A stretch of DNA of 64,000 nt, taken from Tetzosporium hominis. GTDB lineage: Bacteria > Bacillota > Bacilli > Bacillales_A > Planococcaceae. Made by a program: the position numbers and the translations under genes. How positions within the stretch are numbered: the stretch's first letter is position 1; each line of letters starts with the position of its first letter. This document shows, piece after piece, positions 42,268 to 51,554 of this stretch. The notes under the pieces were generated by a model, which worked only from the letters and a program-made list of their open reading frames with translations, did no database searches and was not told the origin of the DNA. Where the stretch lies: assembly GCF_002265435.1 (NCBI RefSeq), contig NZ_NOKQ01000348.1:1-64000 (forward strand), given 5' to 3'.

Positions 42268-43824
42268 ATGACAACCTATGAACTACTTTGGAAATCACAA
42301 TTGATCCAAGAACCACAGGCCGTAGTAGACCAAGCCACAGCACTGCTGTCCTCAGGAGAAAAGACAAAAGCTGAACAAGCAGAGCTTCATTATTGGATTG
42401 CCCTCAGCTATCGCTATTTGACAAAGATGGACCAATGTCTCCACCATGCTTATGAATCCGAATATCGGTATGAACAACTCGGAGATGATGATGGGTTGGC
42501 TAAAGTAACCAATCTCATTGGAGTCGTTTATTTTTACAATGGATTTTATGAAAAAGCTATACGCTATTTTTTCAAAGCGAAGGATCTTGCACAACAGCAA
42601 AATAACCTACCTACGTTATGCCGCATTGAAAACAATATCGGAGAAGTATACAGAGAGACTGAGGAGTTTGGGTTATCTGAACTTCACTACCAACAAGCTT
42701 TAGATTATGCTAAACAATCAGAAGAACTCTATTTTCAAGCGATTATTTTAGAAAATTTAGGACAGTTGTCGTACTATCACAATGAACTCGAGAAAGCAGA
42801 AACCTTTTTACTTGAAAGCAGAGCTTTTTTACAGACACTTCATGACCGTTCAGCACTAGCGGATGTAGAGAATAAGCTCGGACTTGTATTCATGAAAAAG
42901 GGGCAAATGGAGCAAGCAGAGGAACATTTTCGTGTTGCATTTCAGCAGATACAGCCGGATGGGAACAAACTCTATCTTACAGAGATTTTGATGAATTTGG
43001 CCGAACTATTGAGTGACTATGACCAGAGTTATTTAGAACTCTTGGAGGAGGCTGAGAAGACAGCTGTATCTATAGAAGCCCATCACTTATTAAAGAAAAT
43101 TTATCAAAAGCTGTCGCTTTATTTTGAAGAAAGACGAGATTACCAGACGGCACTTTCTTATTTCAAACAATTTCATCAAACCGAGCAAACGATGGAATCT
43201 TCTACGATGCGCAACAAACTCGAATTGCTTCGAGTGGAATTGAATCATAGTCAGGACTTAAACAAGATGGCTACTTTAAATGAACAGTTGTCTTATGAAA
43301 TCAATCAATTGAATGAAGAAGTTTTCATGGATGAATTGACGAAAGTCTGCAACCGCAAAGGATTGCGGCATTACCTTGCCACTTCACAAGCCACTACCTA
43401 TTTGCTTGCATTACTCGACATTGACCACTTTAAAGTTTTCAACGACAGCCACGGGCACCTTGCAGGTGATCATGCCCTGCACCAAGTGGCGCAAGCTCTA
43501 AACCGAGCAGTGACAGCAGAATCACAAGATGCATGTGTCGCTCGATTGGGAGGAGAAGAATTTATCGTTATTGTTCCTTTACTGAAAGCAACACAAGCAA
43601 CTAACACCATCCAAAAGATTCAAAAAGAAATTCGAGAGCTCCAGCTCCCTTATTCGGATCATAACGAAGTCCAAGTCGTGACAGTAAGTGGAGGTGCTCT
43701 TGTAACTTCGGAAGATGTAAATGAACATTTCATGGAACTCTATAAAGAAATGGATCAATTGTTGTATCAAGTGAAGCAAAATGGACGTAATCAAATACTC
43801 CTGCAACAATTCCGACAAAACTAA
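42268..43824 (+). CDS. TPR-GGDEF diguanylate cyclase
   Basis: 518 residues. Residues about 20-335 are tetratricopeptide-like helical repeats (LIGVVYFYNGFYEKAIRYF, IENNIGEVYRETEEFG, LENLGQLSYYHNELEKAETF). A short coiled linker precedes a C-terminal GGDEF domain with ALLDIDHFKVFNDSHGHLAGD and the active-site loop GGEEF at 428-432, so cyclase activity producing cyclic di-GMP is expected. The autoinhibitory RxxD position upstream reads ESQD, so product inhibition is probably absent. There is no membrane segment; this is a cytoplasmic cyclase likely gated by protein or peptide binding to the TPRs. It has a GGGGG ribosome binding site and lies between a terminator and nos. Confidence 0.9.
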   Translation: MTTYELLWKSQLIQEPQAVVDQATALLSSGEKTKAEQAELHYWIALSYRYLTKMDQCLHHAYESEYRYEQLGDDDGLAKVTNLIGVVYFYNGFYEKAIRYFFKAKDLAQQQNNLPTLCRIENNIGEVYRETEEFGLSELHYQQALDYAKQSEELYFQAIILENLGQLSYYHNELEKAETFLLESRAFLQTLHDRSALADVENKLGLVFMKKGQMEQAEEHFRVAFQQIQPDGNKLYLTEILMNLAELLSDYDQSYLELLEEAEKTAVSIEAHHLLKKIYQKLSLYFEERRDYQTALSYFKQFHQTEQTMESSTMRNKLELLRVELNHSQDLNKMATLNEQLSYEINQLNEEVFMDELTKVCNRKGLRHYLATSQATTYLLALLDIDHFKVFNDSHGHLAGDHALHQVAQALNRAVTAESQDACVARLGGEEFIVIVPLLKATQATNTIQKIQKEIRELQLPYSDHNEVQVVTVSGGALVTSEDVNEHFMELYKEMDQLLYQVKQNGRNQILLQQFRQN

Positions 43825-43897
43825 TGGCCTCACCTAGAGTCATCCTTTGCTTTTCAAACCTGACCTTCAGTACTATTAACAGTACGGAGGGAATCCT

Positions 43898-44950
43898 ATG
43901 AAACAAAAAGCCTATGATTTTTTAACTTTATATTGTCGTGAACAAAACAAAGACCCAGCTTTCTTTACAGAACGCTGGATGCAGATAGAGCAACAAATTG
44001 ATAACAAAGGAACCTATACGCTGACTAAAGAGGAGCTCGACTATGGTTCCAAAGTGGCTTGGCGCAACAGCAACAAATGTATAGGCCGTCTTTTCTGGCA
44101 GACCATGCATGTTCATGATTATCGTGAATTAAGTGAGCCTAAAGAAATAATGGACGCTCTTATTCATCACATTCAATACGCAACTAATGGTGGCAAAATC
44201 AAACCTACAATTTCGATTTTCCATCCGAGTGTTCGAATCTGGAATCATCAATTGCTACGCTATGCAGGATATAAACGAGATGGAATTATCATCGGAGATT
44301 CCGATTCACTTGCCTTCACTAAAATTTGTGAAGAGTTAGGGTGGAGAGGTGCAGAAACGTCTTATGATTTGTTGCCCCTAGTAGTACAAATCGGAGAAGA
44401 CCTTCCGTTTTGGGTAGAGATTCCGAAAGAAGTTGTATTGGAAGTACCAATAAGTCATCCAGAGCATGTCCGGTTTAATGAGCTTGAGCTGAAATGGTAT
44501 GCGGTACCTATCATTTCGTCGATGAAATTAGAGATTGGCGGTATTGAGTTTCCTGCGGCCCCGTTCAACGGGTGGTATATGGGAACTGAAATCGGAGCTC
44601 GCAATTTAGCAGATGAACATCGGTATAATCAGCTGCCTAAAGTGGCTGATTTATTTGAACTCAATCAACAATCGGCATCAAGCCTGTGGAAAGATCGAGC
44701 GCTAGTAGAGCTCAATCTTGCAGTATTGCACTCATTTAAAACTGCGGGAGTCAGCATCGTCGATCACCATACGGCAGCTGTGCAGTTTAAACAATTTGAG
44801 CAGCAAGAACAGAAGCAGGGGCGAGACGTGACCGGAATGTGGAGTTGGTTGATTCCTCCTTTGTCTCCAGCAGCAACGCATGTTTTTCATAAGCCCTATA
44901 ACAATCAGACGAAATCTCCGAATTTCTTCTATCAAAAAAATCCGTACTAA
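43898..44950 (+). CDS. nos: Nitric oxide synthase oxygenase
   Basis: 350 residues, the stand-alone oxygenase domain typical of Bacillales and staphylococci. It makes NO from arginine using a general cellular reductase. The haem thiolate is Cys61 in WRNSNKCIGRLFW. The substrate/pterin regions FNGWYMGTEIGARNL and GMWSWLIPPLSPAATHVFHK are present. The start is ATG behind ACGGAGGG. No reductase gene is adjacent, as is normal for this class. Confidence 0.96.
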   Translation: MKQKAYDFLTLYCREQNKDPAFFTERWMQIEQQIDNKGTYTLTKEELDYGSKVAWRNSNKCIGRLFWQTMHVHDYRELSEPKEIMDALIHHIQYATNGGKIKPTISIFHPSVRIWNHQLLRYAGYKRDGIIIGDSDSLAFTKICEELGWRGAETSYDLLPLVVQIGEDLPFWVEIPKEVVLEVPISHPEHVRFNELELKWYAVPIISSMKLEIGGIEFPAAPFNGWYMGTEIGARNLADEHRYNQLPKVADLFELNQQSASSLWKDRALVELNLAVLHSFKTAGVSIVDHHTAAVQFKQFEQQEQKQGRDVTGMWSWLIPPLSPAATHVFHKPYNNQTKSPNFFYQKNPY

Positions 44951-44986
44951 AAACGTATCCCTGAATAGTCCCAGGGATACGTTTTT
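44949..44986. terminator. Bidirectional terminator nos / PLD-like gene
   Basis: Perfect 15-bp stem (AAAAACGTATCCCTG at 44949-44963 with its complement at 44972-44986) flanked by A and T runs, between convergent genes. Confidence 0.95.
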
Positions 44987-44988
44987 CA

Positions 44989-46443
44989 TTAATAAGTCGT
45001 GACTTTGATTAGTTTTTGAAGAGTATAGATCCAGCGCTGCCACCAGGTGAACTCATTTTGATAGTCATCCAGTTGCACCGTATATTCAGCATCTTCATTG
45101 CTCCACAAACGCTCAAAATAACTTGTGAACTCACTTGATAGTTCACTTTCAGTCGGAGCAATGACTCGAATATTTGTTTCGAGATTGTAATCATCGAGGG
45201 TTCGTTCTGTATAATTTGCAGAACCACTTGAAATAATGGAACGATCTGTTTGAATGTGAATAGCCTTCGAATGGTATTGGCCAACAACTGTATTGTACCA
45301 ACGAATCTCAAGCTTTCCATCTGTATCTTCTACAAGTTCTTGTGCAACCGGTCTGTTCGGAAGACCAGATTTTTGTCGTCCGAATGAATTTTCATTTGGA
45401 TCAAGAATCATGCGAACTTGAACCCCTCGGTTTGAAGCATCGACCAGCGCATTGACGATGTCTCTTTTGGCAATAAAGAACATCATTAAGTCAATCCGGT
45501 CACCCTCTTGTGTAGCCGCAATATCAGTTAAAAGTGCGTCTAAGATTTTCTTTTCCGTTAAGATTTGTCCCTCATATTGAAACTCTTCTTCTTGAGCTTC
45601 CTCATTCACTCGCGGAAGTTCTAGGCCTGCTGAAAATTTTGTGACAGCTTCTTCGGATTCTAGTAAATCATTGAGCAGTGCACTACCTGTAAAACGCAAC
45701 GCGATATTTCCATGAAGACCACTTGCGTCATGGGGGTTTGCTGATGATACCATTCCTTCTTTTTCTGTAATAACCACTTTTCTATGGTTTGCCTTTACGT
45801 TTAATAAAGTAAGATAGGATGCCACGGTCATCTTAGGAGCTTCGCTTGCCATAGCATTAGGAATCCATCCATTATCGCCAGTTTCAAACCATTGGAAAAA
45901 GGTCCTGTAAACACCCGAATAGATTGGAGTAGAGTCGCGAAGTGGGTCAAGATCTGTATAGACAATCTCTACTCCTGCATCGCGCATTTTTTTAAACCAT
46001 TCGTTTTCATAAGAACCGTATCCACGGTTAATCGGATCTGTAATAAAGATCACAGGCATATCCGGGTTTTGTTGTTTCTTTATGGCCATCGCTGAAGATA
46101 AGTCCTCTGCAATGGATGGGAAACCTTCATCTTTCTCATAAAATCCATCCATTAAAAACATATCTACGACTACAAATTCTTCAGCAGATTCAATCATTTC
46201 GTAAATAGAATTGAAGATTTCATTATCTGTTTTACGAGTTTCACCAGTATCATCCAGTGCATATGTTAGATCTGTTACCATTTCAATATCGGTTATAGGA
46301 TGTAAGTCTCCATTAAATGAAACACCATCAGGCAATGGCTTAAAGGTATGCCACAAAATCATACCGGCATATACCACAATAAACACAGCTAGTAGTGAAA
46401 ATACGATGCGTTTTCGTTTAGACCATCTCTTAAATCTCCCCAT
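44989..46443 (-). CDS. Membrane-anchored phospholipase D-like protein
   Basis: 484 residues. A basic N terminus and one membrane helix (about 12-33) anchor a large domain with two phospholipase D (HKD) half-sites: HRKVVITE...SSAN and HSKAIHIQTD...GSAN. The acidic residue of HxKx4D is Glu in the first and Gln at the exact position in the second, with an Asp two residues later. The histidines and lysines are intact. It resembles cardiolipin synthase/PLD-domain proteins of Bacillales, but the arrangement is not canonical Cls (one helix, not two). Phosphatidyl transfer or hydrolysis is possible. The start is ATG behind AGAGG. Confidence 0.8.
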   Translation of the reverse strand: MGRFKRWSKRKRIVFSLLAVFIVVYAGMILWHTFKPLPDGVSFNGDLHPITDIEMVTDLTYALDDTGETRKTDNEIFNSIYEMIESAEEFVVVDMFLMDGFYEKDEGFPSIAEDLSSAMAIKKQQNPDMPVIFITDPINRGYGSYENEWFKKMRDAGVEIVYTDLDPLRDSTPIYSGVYRTFFQWFETGDNGWIPNAMASEAPKMTVASYLTLLNVKANHRKVVITEKEGMVSSANPHDASGLHGNIALRFTGSALLNDLLESEEAVTKFSAGLELPRVNEEAQEEEFQYEGQILTEKKILDALLTDIAATQEGDRIDLMMFFIAKRDIVNALVDASNRGVQVRMILDPNENSFGRQKSGLPNRPVAQELVEDTDGKLEIRWYNTVVGQYHSKAIHIQTDRSIISSGSANYTERTLDDYNLETNIRVIAPTESELSSEFTSYFERLWSNEDAEYTVQLDDYQNEFTWWQRWIYTLQKLIKVTTY

Positions 46444-46510
46444 TTGTCATTCCTCTTTCCTAGTCACTATGTATAGTACTTTCTTATCACAAGTACCCAT
46501 TCCATTAAAT

Positions 46511-46539
46511 AAAAAAACGTGTACACAATGTGTACACGT
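46511..46539 (-). terminator. queT terminator
   Basis: On the minus strand a 10-bp stem ACGTGTACAC / GTGTACACGT with a three-base loop and at least six T. It begins at the queT stop codon. Confidence 0.92.
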
Positions 46540-47024
46540 CAATCTAAAAGAGTCGCTAGATTTAAGCGTTTACCAAGCGCCTGAATTACAGGAATTCCAA
46601 CTAGCATAACGACCAGTTCACCTGCTCCAACTGTTAGCCATGTCAAATAGAAAGGTAGCTCGTAAACGAGCACGAGTTCATAAGCAATGATGAACGTAGT
46701 AAATGTAAAGACTACTGCAGTTGCTATCATTTTATGAGTTTCTGATTTTAGACGAGGAATGATGAGTAGAACAATACCAAGTGAGATGACAGAATGAGCA
46801 ACACCAAACGTCAAATCATAAATCCCCAAAGGTGAGAACAGATTGGTAATAAATACACCGGCTACGATTCCAAAGAAGTATCGCTTATTAAAGACGATCA
46901 AATGATTGAACATCTCGGCAATACGGAACTGAAGGTTTCCGTAAGCAAGTGCTGGAATGGCCAACGATACTGCTACATATAAAGCTGCGATGATCGCATT
47001 CACTGTTAAAGTTTTCATTTTCAT
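46539..47024 (-). CDS. queT: QueT-family queuosine precursor transporter
   Basis: 161 residues with about five membrane helices; S-component (substrate-binding) type of ECF transporter. The N terminus TVNAIIAALYVAVSLAIPALAYGNLQFRIAEM is typical of QueT. It is preceded by a preQ1-I riboswitch, which independently supports uptake of a queuosine precursor. I chose the ATG at 47024, 9 bp after AAGGAG; the open frame extends upstream through the riboswitch itself, so a longer start is ruled out. Confidence 0.93.
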   Translation of the reverse strand: MKMKTLTVNAIIAALYVAVSLAIPALAYGNLQFRIAEMFNHLIVFNKRYFFGIVAGVFITNLFSPLGIYDLTFGVAHSVISLGIVLLIIPRLKSETHKMIATAVVFTFTTFIIAYELVLVYELPFYLTWLTVGAGELVVMLVGIPVIQALGKRLNLATLLD

Positions 47025-47033
47025 ATTTCTAAT

Positions 47034-47072
47034 CTCCTTAGTTTTTTTACGTGGGAGGTTCTCGAACCACGA
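47034..47072 (-). promoter_or_regulatory. preQ1-I riboswitch (translational)
   Basis: Minus strand: a 5-bp P1 (CGTGG / CCACG) encloses GGTTCGAGAACCTCCC. It is followed by the A-rich tail TAAAAAAACTAAGGAG, the hallmark of class I preQ1 aptamers. The tail's CTAA runs directly into the AAGGAG ribosome binding site of queT, so ligand-stabilised pseudoknot formation should hide it and shut off translation. Confidence 0.88.
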
Positions 47073-47086
47073 ATTCACAAGTGTTG

Positions 47087-47115
47087 ATTGTACAATAATC
47101 ACAAGACTTCGTCAA
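47087..47115 (-). promoter_or_regulatory. queT sigma-A promoter
   Basis: On the minus strand TTGACG, a 17-bp spacer and TACAAT, ending about 15 bases before the preQ1 aptamer. Confidence 0.8.
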
Positions 47116-47165
47116 TGCATGTTTAAACTTGTCAAAGAAGAGAAAAATAAATAGAAACAAAGTAG

Positions 47166-47194
47166 TTGAATTTTTATACCCCCTATGGTATATT
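47166..47194 (+). promoter_or_regulatory. cstB promoter with embedded CstR/CsoR-type operator
   Basis: TTGAAT, a 17-bp spacer and TATATT, with extended -10 TGG. The spacer contains ATACCCCCTATGGTAT (47176-47191), a G/C-core, AT-flanked pseudo-palindrome of the kind bound by CsoR-family repressors. A CsoR-family gene lies in the same operon, so autoregulation by repressor binding over the promoter is expected. Confidence 0.8.
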
Positions 47195-47237
47195 CTCATT
47201 AACAACAAATTAATTTGATTAATGGAGGTTTTCATTC

Positions 47238-48629
47238 ATGTTATTTCGTTCATTTTTCGATGAAAAGTTAGCTCAGTATACGTATTTAGTGGGATGTCAA
47301 CGTACAGGAGAAGCATTAGTAATTGATCCAGCACGCCATGTAGACGATGTAGTAGAAGCAGCTAAAAAAGAAGGGCTTCATATCACAGCTGCAACAGAAA
47401 CGCATATCCACGCCGACTTCGTTTCAGGGTCACGTCAATTAGCAGAACAATATGGAGTGAAGCTTTATCTATCTGATGAAGGTGATGAGAATTGGAAGTA
47501 TGGCTACACAGACGGCTTAAACGTAGAGTTCGTAAAAGATGGATCTAAGTTTTCTATAGGGAACATTGATTTTGAAGTCATGCATACACCTGGGCATACC
47601 CCAGAAAGCATTTCATTTGTGTTGACGGACCGTGGAGGCGGCGCATCAAAACCAATGGGAATCTTTACAGGAGACTTCGTATTTGTAGGAGACGTGGGTC
47701 GTCCAGACTTACTTGAAAAAGCAGCTGGTGCTGCAGGAACTGCAGATTCAGGAGCACGCGATATGTATCACTCGGTTCAACGCTTCAAAGAATTACCCGA
47801 CTACTTAATGGTTTGGCCAGCACACGGTGCAGGTTCTGCTTGTGGGAAGTCACTTGGGGCAGTCCCATCTTCAACAGTGGGTTATGAAAAACAATTCAAC
47901 TGGGCTATGCAAATCAATGATGAGCAAACTTTTGTTGATGAACTATTAAAAGATCAGCCAGAAGCACCTGTTTATTTTGCGGAAATGAAAAAAGTAAACA
48001 AAATCGGTCCTGCGGTCTTAACACAAGACAAACGAGTCCCTGATTTCTCTGCAGAAGATGTTAAAAAAGCGCTAGGGCAAGAAAAAACTTTAATCATTGA
48101 TACGCGTCCTGCTACAATCGCAGAAAAAACGCTCTTACCAGGTTCAATCAATGTTCCCTACAATAAATCATTCACTAATTGGGTTGGCTGGCTTGCAAAC
48201 TATGATGAAGATTTGGTGATTATCGGTGAACCATATGATAAAGAAGATATCGTAGAATCTCTTCAATCCATTCACTTTGATCGAATCGTCGGTTATGCTC
48301 CTGTCGATGTTGTTGCAGAATGGGATGAGCACGACTCTTACGAAACATTGACGGTTAAAGAGTTTACAGAACAAGCAAAAGACCAAGACACTTATGTGCT
48401 CGATGTACGAAATGACATGGAATGGGGAGATGGTCATTTAGAAGAAGCCCATCATCATTTCCTAGGAAAAATTCGTGACACAGATGTACCGAAAGACAAA
48501 ACACTTCTAGTCTATTGCCAAGGTGGTGCTCGCTCTGCAATCGCTTCTAGCGTATTGAAATCTCGTGGCTTTGAAGACGTAAAACACATGGCAGGCGGTT
48601 ATGGTGCCTACCTACGTGAACAAAACTAA
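47238..48629 (+). CDS. cstB: Persulfide dioxygenase-sulfurtransferase (CstB-like)
   Basis: 463 residues. The N-terminal metallo-beta-lactamase domain has the non-haem iron site THIHAD (His56, His58, Asp60), HTPGHTPE and GDFVFVGDVGRPD, as in persulfide dioxygenases. A conserved cysteine, Cys202 in SACGKS, matches the one used by S. aureus CstB. Next comes a rhodanese-like domain without an active cysteine (about 270-360), then a C-terminal rhodanese with Cys427 in YCQGGARSA. It should oxidise persulfides to thiosulfate/sulfite. First gene of a four-gene sulfide-stress operon. Confidence 0.92.
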   Translation: MLFRSFFDEKLAQYTYLVGCQRTGEALVIDPARHVDDVVEAAKKEGLHITAATETHIHADFVSGSRQLAEQYGVKLYLSDEGDENWKYGYTDGLNVEFVKDGSKFSIGNIDFEVMHTPGHTPESISFVLTDRGGGASKPMGIFTGDFVFVGDVGRPDLLEKAAGAAGTADSGARDMYHSVQRFKELPDYLMVWPAHGAGSACGKSLGAVPSSTVGYEKQFNWAMQINDEQTFVDELLKDQPEAPVYFAEMKKVNKIGPAVLTQDKRVPDFSAEDVKKALGQEKTLIIDTRPATIAEKTLLPGSINVPYNKSFTNWVGWLANYDEDLVIIGEPYDKEDIVESLQSIHFDRIVGYAPVDVVAEWDEHDSYETLTVKEFTEQAKDQDTYVLDVRNDMEWGDGHLEEAHHHFLGKIRDTDVPKDKTLLVYCQGGARSAIASSVLKSRGFEDVKHMAGGYGAYLREQN

Positions 48630-48649
48630 TTTAGAAAGAAGGAACTAAT

Positions 48650-49164
<515 letters not shown>

Positions 49165-49175
49165 GGGATTTCGAA

Positions 49176-49529
49176 ATGGAATGGATTTTTATAGTGGCCA
49201 TCATAGGATTTATTGCATGGCGCATGATGGGATCAAAAAATGTCCCATCCATCAATACACAAGATTTGAAAAACGTTTTACAGGATGGCAGCAAGCAATT
49301 TATTGATGTCCGAACGCCAGCTGAATACAAAGGGCGTCACATCAAACAATTTAAAAATATGCCACTTAATACGTTGCCAAATCAACTTGCCAAGCTCGAC
49401 AAAGAAAAAGAAACCATCGTTATCTGCCAGTCAGGTATGAGAAGTTCGCGTGCATGTCAAATTCTGAAGCAAGCAGGCTTTACAAATGTAACCAACGTTC
49501 GTGGCGGAATGAGCCAGTGGAACGGATAA
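49176..49529 (+). CDS. Membrane-anchored rhodanese
   Basis: 117 residues. One N-terminal membrane helix (about 3-17, WIFIVAIIGFIAWRMM) is followed by a single rhodanese domain with VRTPAEYKGRHI and the active loop CQSGMRSS. It probably transfers sulfane sulfur at the membrane face. It is the last gene of the persulfide operon, 11 bp after cstR. No terminator is visible after it. Confidence 0.9.
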   Translation: MEWIFIVAIIGFIAWRMMGSKNVPSINTQDLKNVLQDGSKQFIDVRTPAEYKGRHIKQFKNMPLNTLPNQLAKLDKEKETIVICQSGMRSSRACQILKQAGFTNVTNVRGGMSQWNG

Positions 49530-49591
49530 GCATTTTATTTTGAAGTTAAGCATTATAGGTCTAGACTAAGAGAGGAAAGGTCGTGAAATCA

Positions 49592-50578
49592 ATGACTAAA
49601 CTCTCTTTTTTAGATTTAGCATCTGTCCGAGAAAATGAAACTTCGGCAGACAGCTTCCAACATAGCAAGAGACTAGTACAGCAAGCAGAAAAATTAGGAT
49701 ACCACCGCTACTGGGTAGCTGAACATCACAATATGCAAGGTGTTGCGAGCTCTGCGACTTCCGTATTGATCGGCTATTTGGCCGGTCATACGAACTCGAT
49801 TCGTATTGGAGCAGGAGGCATCATGCTTCCTAATCATGCCCCGTATGTGATTGCAGAACAGTTTGGAACACTAGATGCCATGTATCCGGGAAGAATCGAT
49901 TTAGGACTTGGTCGTGCACCTGGGACCGATATGATGACGGCACGCGCCTTACGTCGTGATCATCAAGGAGCTGACGATTTTCCTGAACTTGTTTCCGAGC
50001 TATTACATTATTTAGCTCCTGTCGATGAAAATCGGTTGCCAGCAGTAATGGCTGTACCTGGAGCAGGTGCAGACGTTCCTGTTTGGTTACTTGGTTCAAG
50101 TACATTTAGTGCACGACTTGCAGCTCAGATGGGTCTTCCATTTGCGTTTGCTAGCCACTTTGCACCGGATCAATTAATGCAGGCACTTGAACTGTACTAC
50201 CGCAATTTCAAACCGTCGACTTATTTAGATCAACCGTATGCAATGGCGGCTGTCAATGTGGTAGCTGCAGCTTCCAATGAAGAAGCGGAGCAACTAAGTA
50301 CTACTCTCATTCAACAGTTCTTATCTATCGTTCGAGGACACAAGCACAAGATGCGTCCGCCGATTGCGATGGACCAACTAGATTGGAGCCCTTCTGAACA
50401 AATGATGGTGGAGCGGACTGTACGAGCCCGAATCGTAGGTTCTGAAGAAACTGTACGTGAGCAGTTGGAAGCGTTCAAGAAACAGACAGGTGTGCAGGAA
50501 ATCATGATTAGTACACCGATTTACGATGTTGAGAAACGTTTAGAATCTATGGCTATCACAATGAATGCGACAAAATAA
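49592..50578 (+). CDS. LLM-class flavin-dependent oxidoreductase
   Basis: 328 residues, bacterial luciferase-like TIM barrel (FMNH2-dependent monooxygenase family). Typical segments are [58 protein letters not shown] and [13 protein letters not shown]. The substrate is unknown. ATG 49592 fits GAAAGG with normal spacing; GTG 49583, three codons earlier, is possible. It may be read through from the persulfide operon because no terminator intervenes. Confidence 0.9.
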   Translation: MTKLSFLDLASVRENETSADSFQHSKRLVQQAEKLGYHRYWVAEHHNMQGVASSATSVLIGYLAGHTNSIRIGAGGIMLPNHAPYVIAEQFGTLDAMYPGRIDLGLGRAPGTDMMTARALRRDHQGADDFPELVSELLHYLAPVDENRLPAVMAVPGAGADVPVWLLGSSTFSARLAAQMGLPFAFASHFAPDQLMQALELYYRNFKPSTYLDQPYAMAAVNVVAAASNEEAEQLSTTLIQQFLSIVRGHKHKMRPPIAMDQLDWSPSEQMMVERTVRARIVGSEETVREQLEAFKKQTGVQEIMISTPIYDVEKRLESMAITMNATK

Positions 50579-50616
50579 AAGTTCGGAAGCTCCGGGAGGG
50601 CTTCCGAACTTTTTTA
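50577..50616. terminator. Bidirectional terminator LLM oxidoreductase / dapF
   Basis: Perfect 10-bp stem GTTCGGAAGC / GCTTCCGAAC (50581-50590, 50600-50609) with A-run before and T-run after, between convergent genes. Confidence 0.94.
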
Positions 50617-51465
50617 TATATCTACTTCGATTTCACCTGTGAATACAATTGTTGCTGGACCGCGCATGTAGATGGTCTCTTCAGAATAATAGATGTCCAA
50701 ATCTCCACCAAGGAGGTGGACAGTGATCCACGTTTCGGGATCACAGTGACCATTTACTACAGAGGCGGCGACTGCTGCACAAGCACCTGTACCACAAGCA
50801 AGCGTTTCTCCAGATCCTCTTTCCCAAACACGCATGGAGATTTCAGTAGGGGAATGGACTACCACAAACTCCGTATTGATTCGTTGTGGGAAGGAAGGGT
50901 GAAGTTCAAAAGCAGCGCCTAACTTTGGAAGGTCAAGTGATTCAATTTCTTCCATGAAAACAACACCGTGTGGATTTCCCATACTCAGGGTTGTAATTGG
51001 AAAAGTCCCTTGTGAAGTGTCAAATGGATGAGCAATCCACTGTTCTTCTTTACTGGTAACAGGGATGTCAGGAAGAGCAAAGCTTGCTGGTCCCATATCT
51101 ACGGTGGCAATGCTCTCTAATGGCGTCACCGAGTTCATGACGATGGTTTTCGGACCACTTAACGTATCGATTAGCACGGTCTCTTTTTCAGCGATTTTCG
51201 CATCGACAATATATTTGGCAACACAACGGATCGCATTGCCACACATTCGACCTTCACTTCCGTCTGCATTATACATGCGCATGCGAGCATCTGCCGAATC
51301 TGTTGGGTCAATGATTACAAGTCCGTCACCTCCGATACCAAAGTGGCGGTCTGCCAGTTGAATGGCCAATTGTTCGGCTTGCTCAGCAGTTAATTTATAG
51401 TCAAAGCCATTGATATAGACATAGTCATTACCGGCTCCTTGCATCTTGGTGAATGATAGTTTCAT
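50614..51465 (-). CDS. dapF: Diaminopimelate epimerase
   Basis: 283 residues. It interconverts LL- and meso-diaminopimelate for lysine and peptidoglycan synthesis. The two catalytic cysteines are Cys75 in SEGRMCGNAIRC and the one in GSGETLACGTGACA. The N terminus FTKMQGAGNDYVYI is diagnostic. ATG behind GAGGGG. Confidence 0.97.
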   Translation of the reverse strand: MKLSFTKMQGAGNDYVYINGFDYKLTAEQAEQLAIQLADRHFGIGGDGLVIIDPTDSADARMRMYNADGSEGRMCGNAIRCVAKYIVDAKIAEKETVLIDTLSGPKTIVMNSVTPLESIATVDMGPASFALPDIPVTSKEEQWIAHPFDTSQGTFPITTLSMGNPHGVVFMEEIESLDLPKLGAAFELHPSFPQRINTEFVVVHSPTEISMRVWERGSGETLACGTGACAAVAASVVNGHCDPETWITVHLLGGDLDIYYSEETIYMRGPATIVFTGEIEVDI

Positions 51466-51528
51466 GGGGGCCCCTCGTTTCTTTTAGATTGTTTAGTCTA
51501 TTGTAGTGGAAAGAGAGCGAAGAGGAAA

Positions 51529-51554
51529 TGAAAAAACCAGCCAAGTGGCTGGTT
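51529..51554 (-). terminator. Terminator after the zinc metallopeptidase gene
   Basis: On the minus strand an 8-bp stem AACCAGCC / GGCTGGTT with a four-base loop and a T-run, overlapping the stop codon. Confidence 0.88.
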
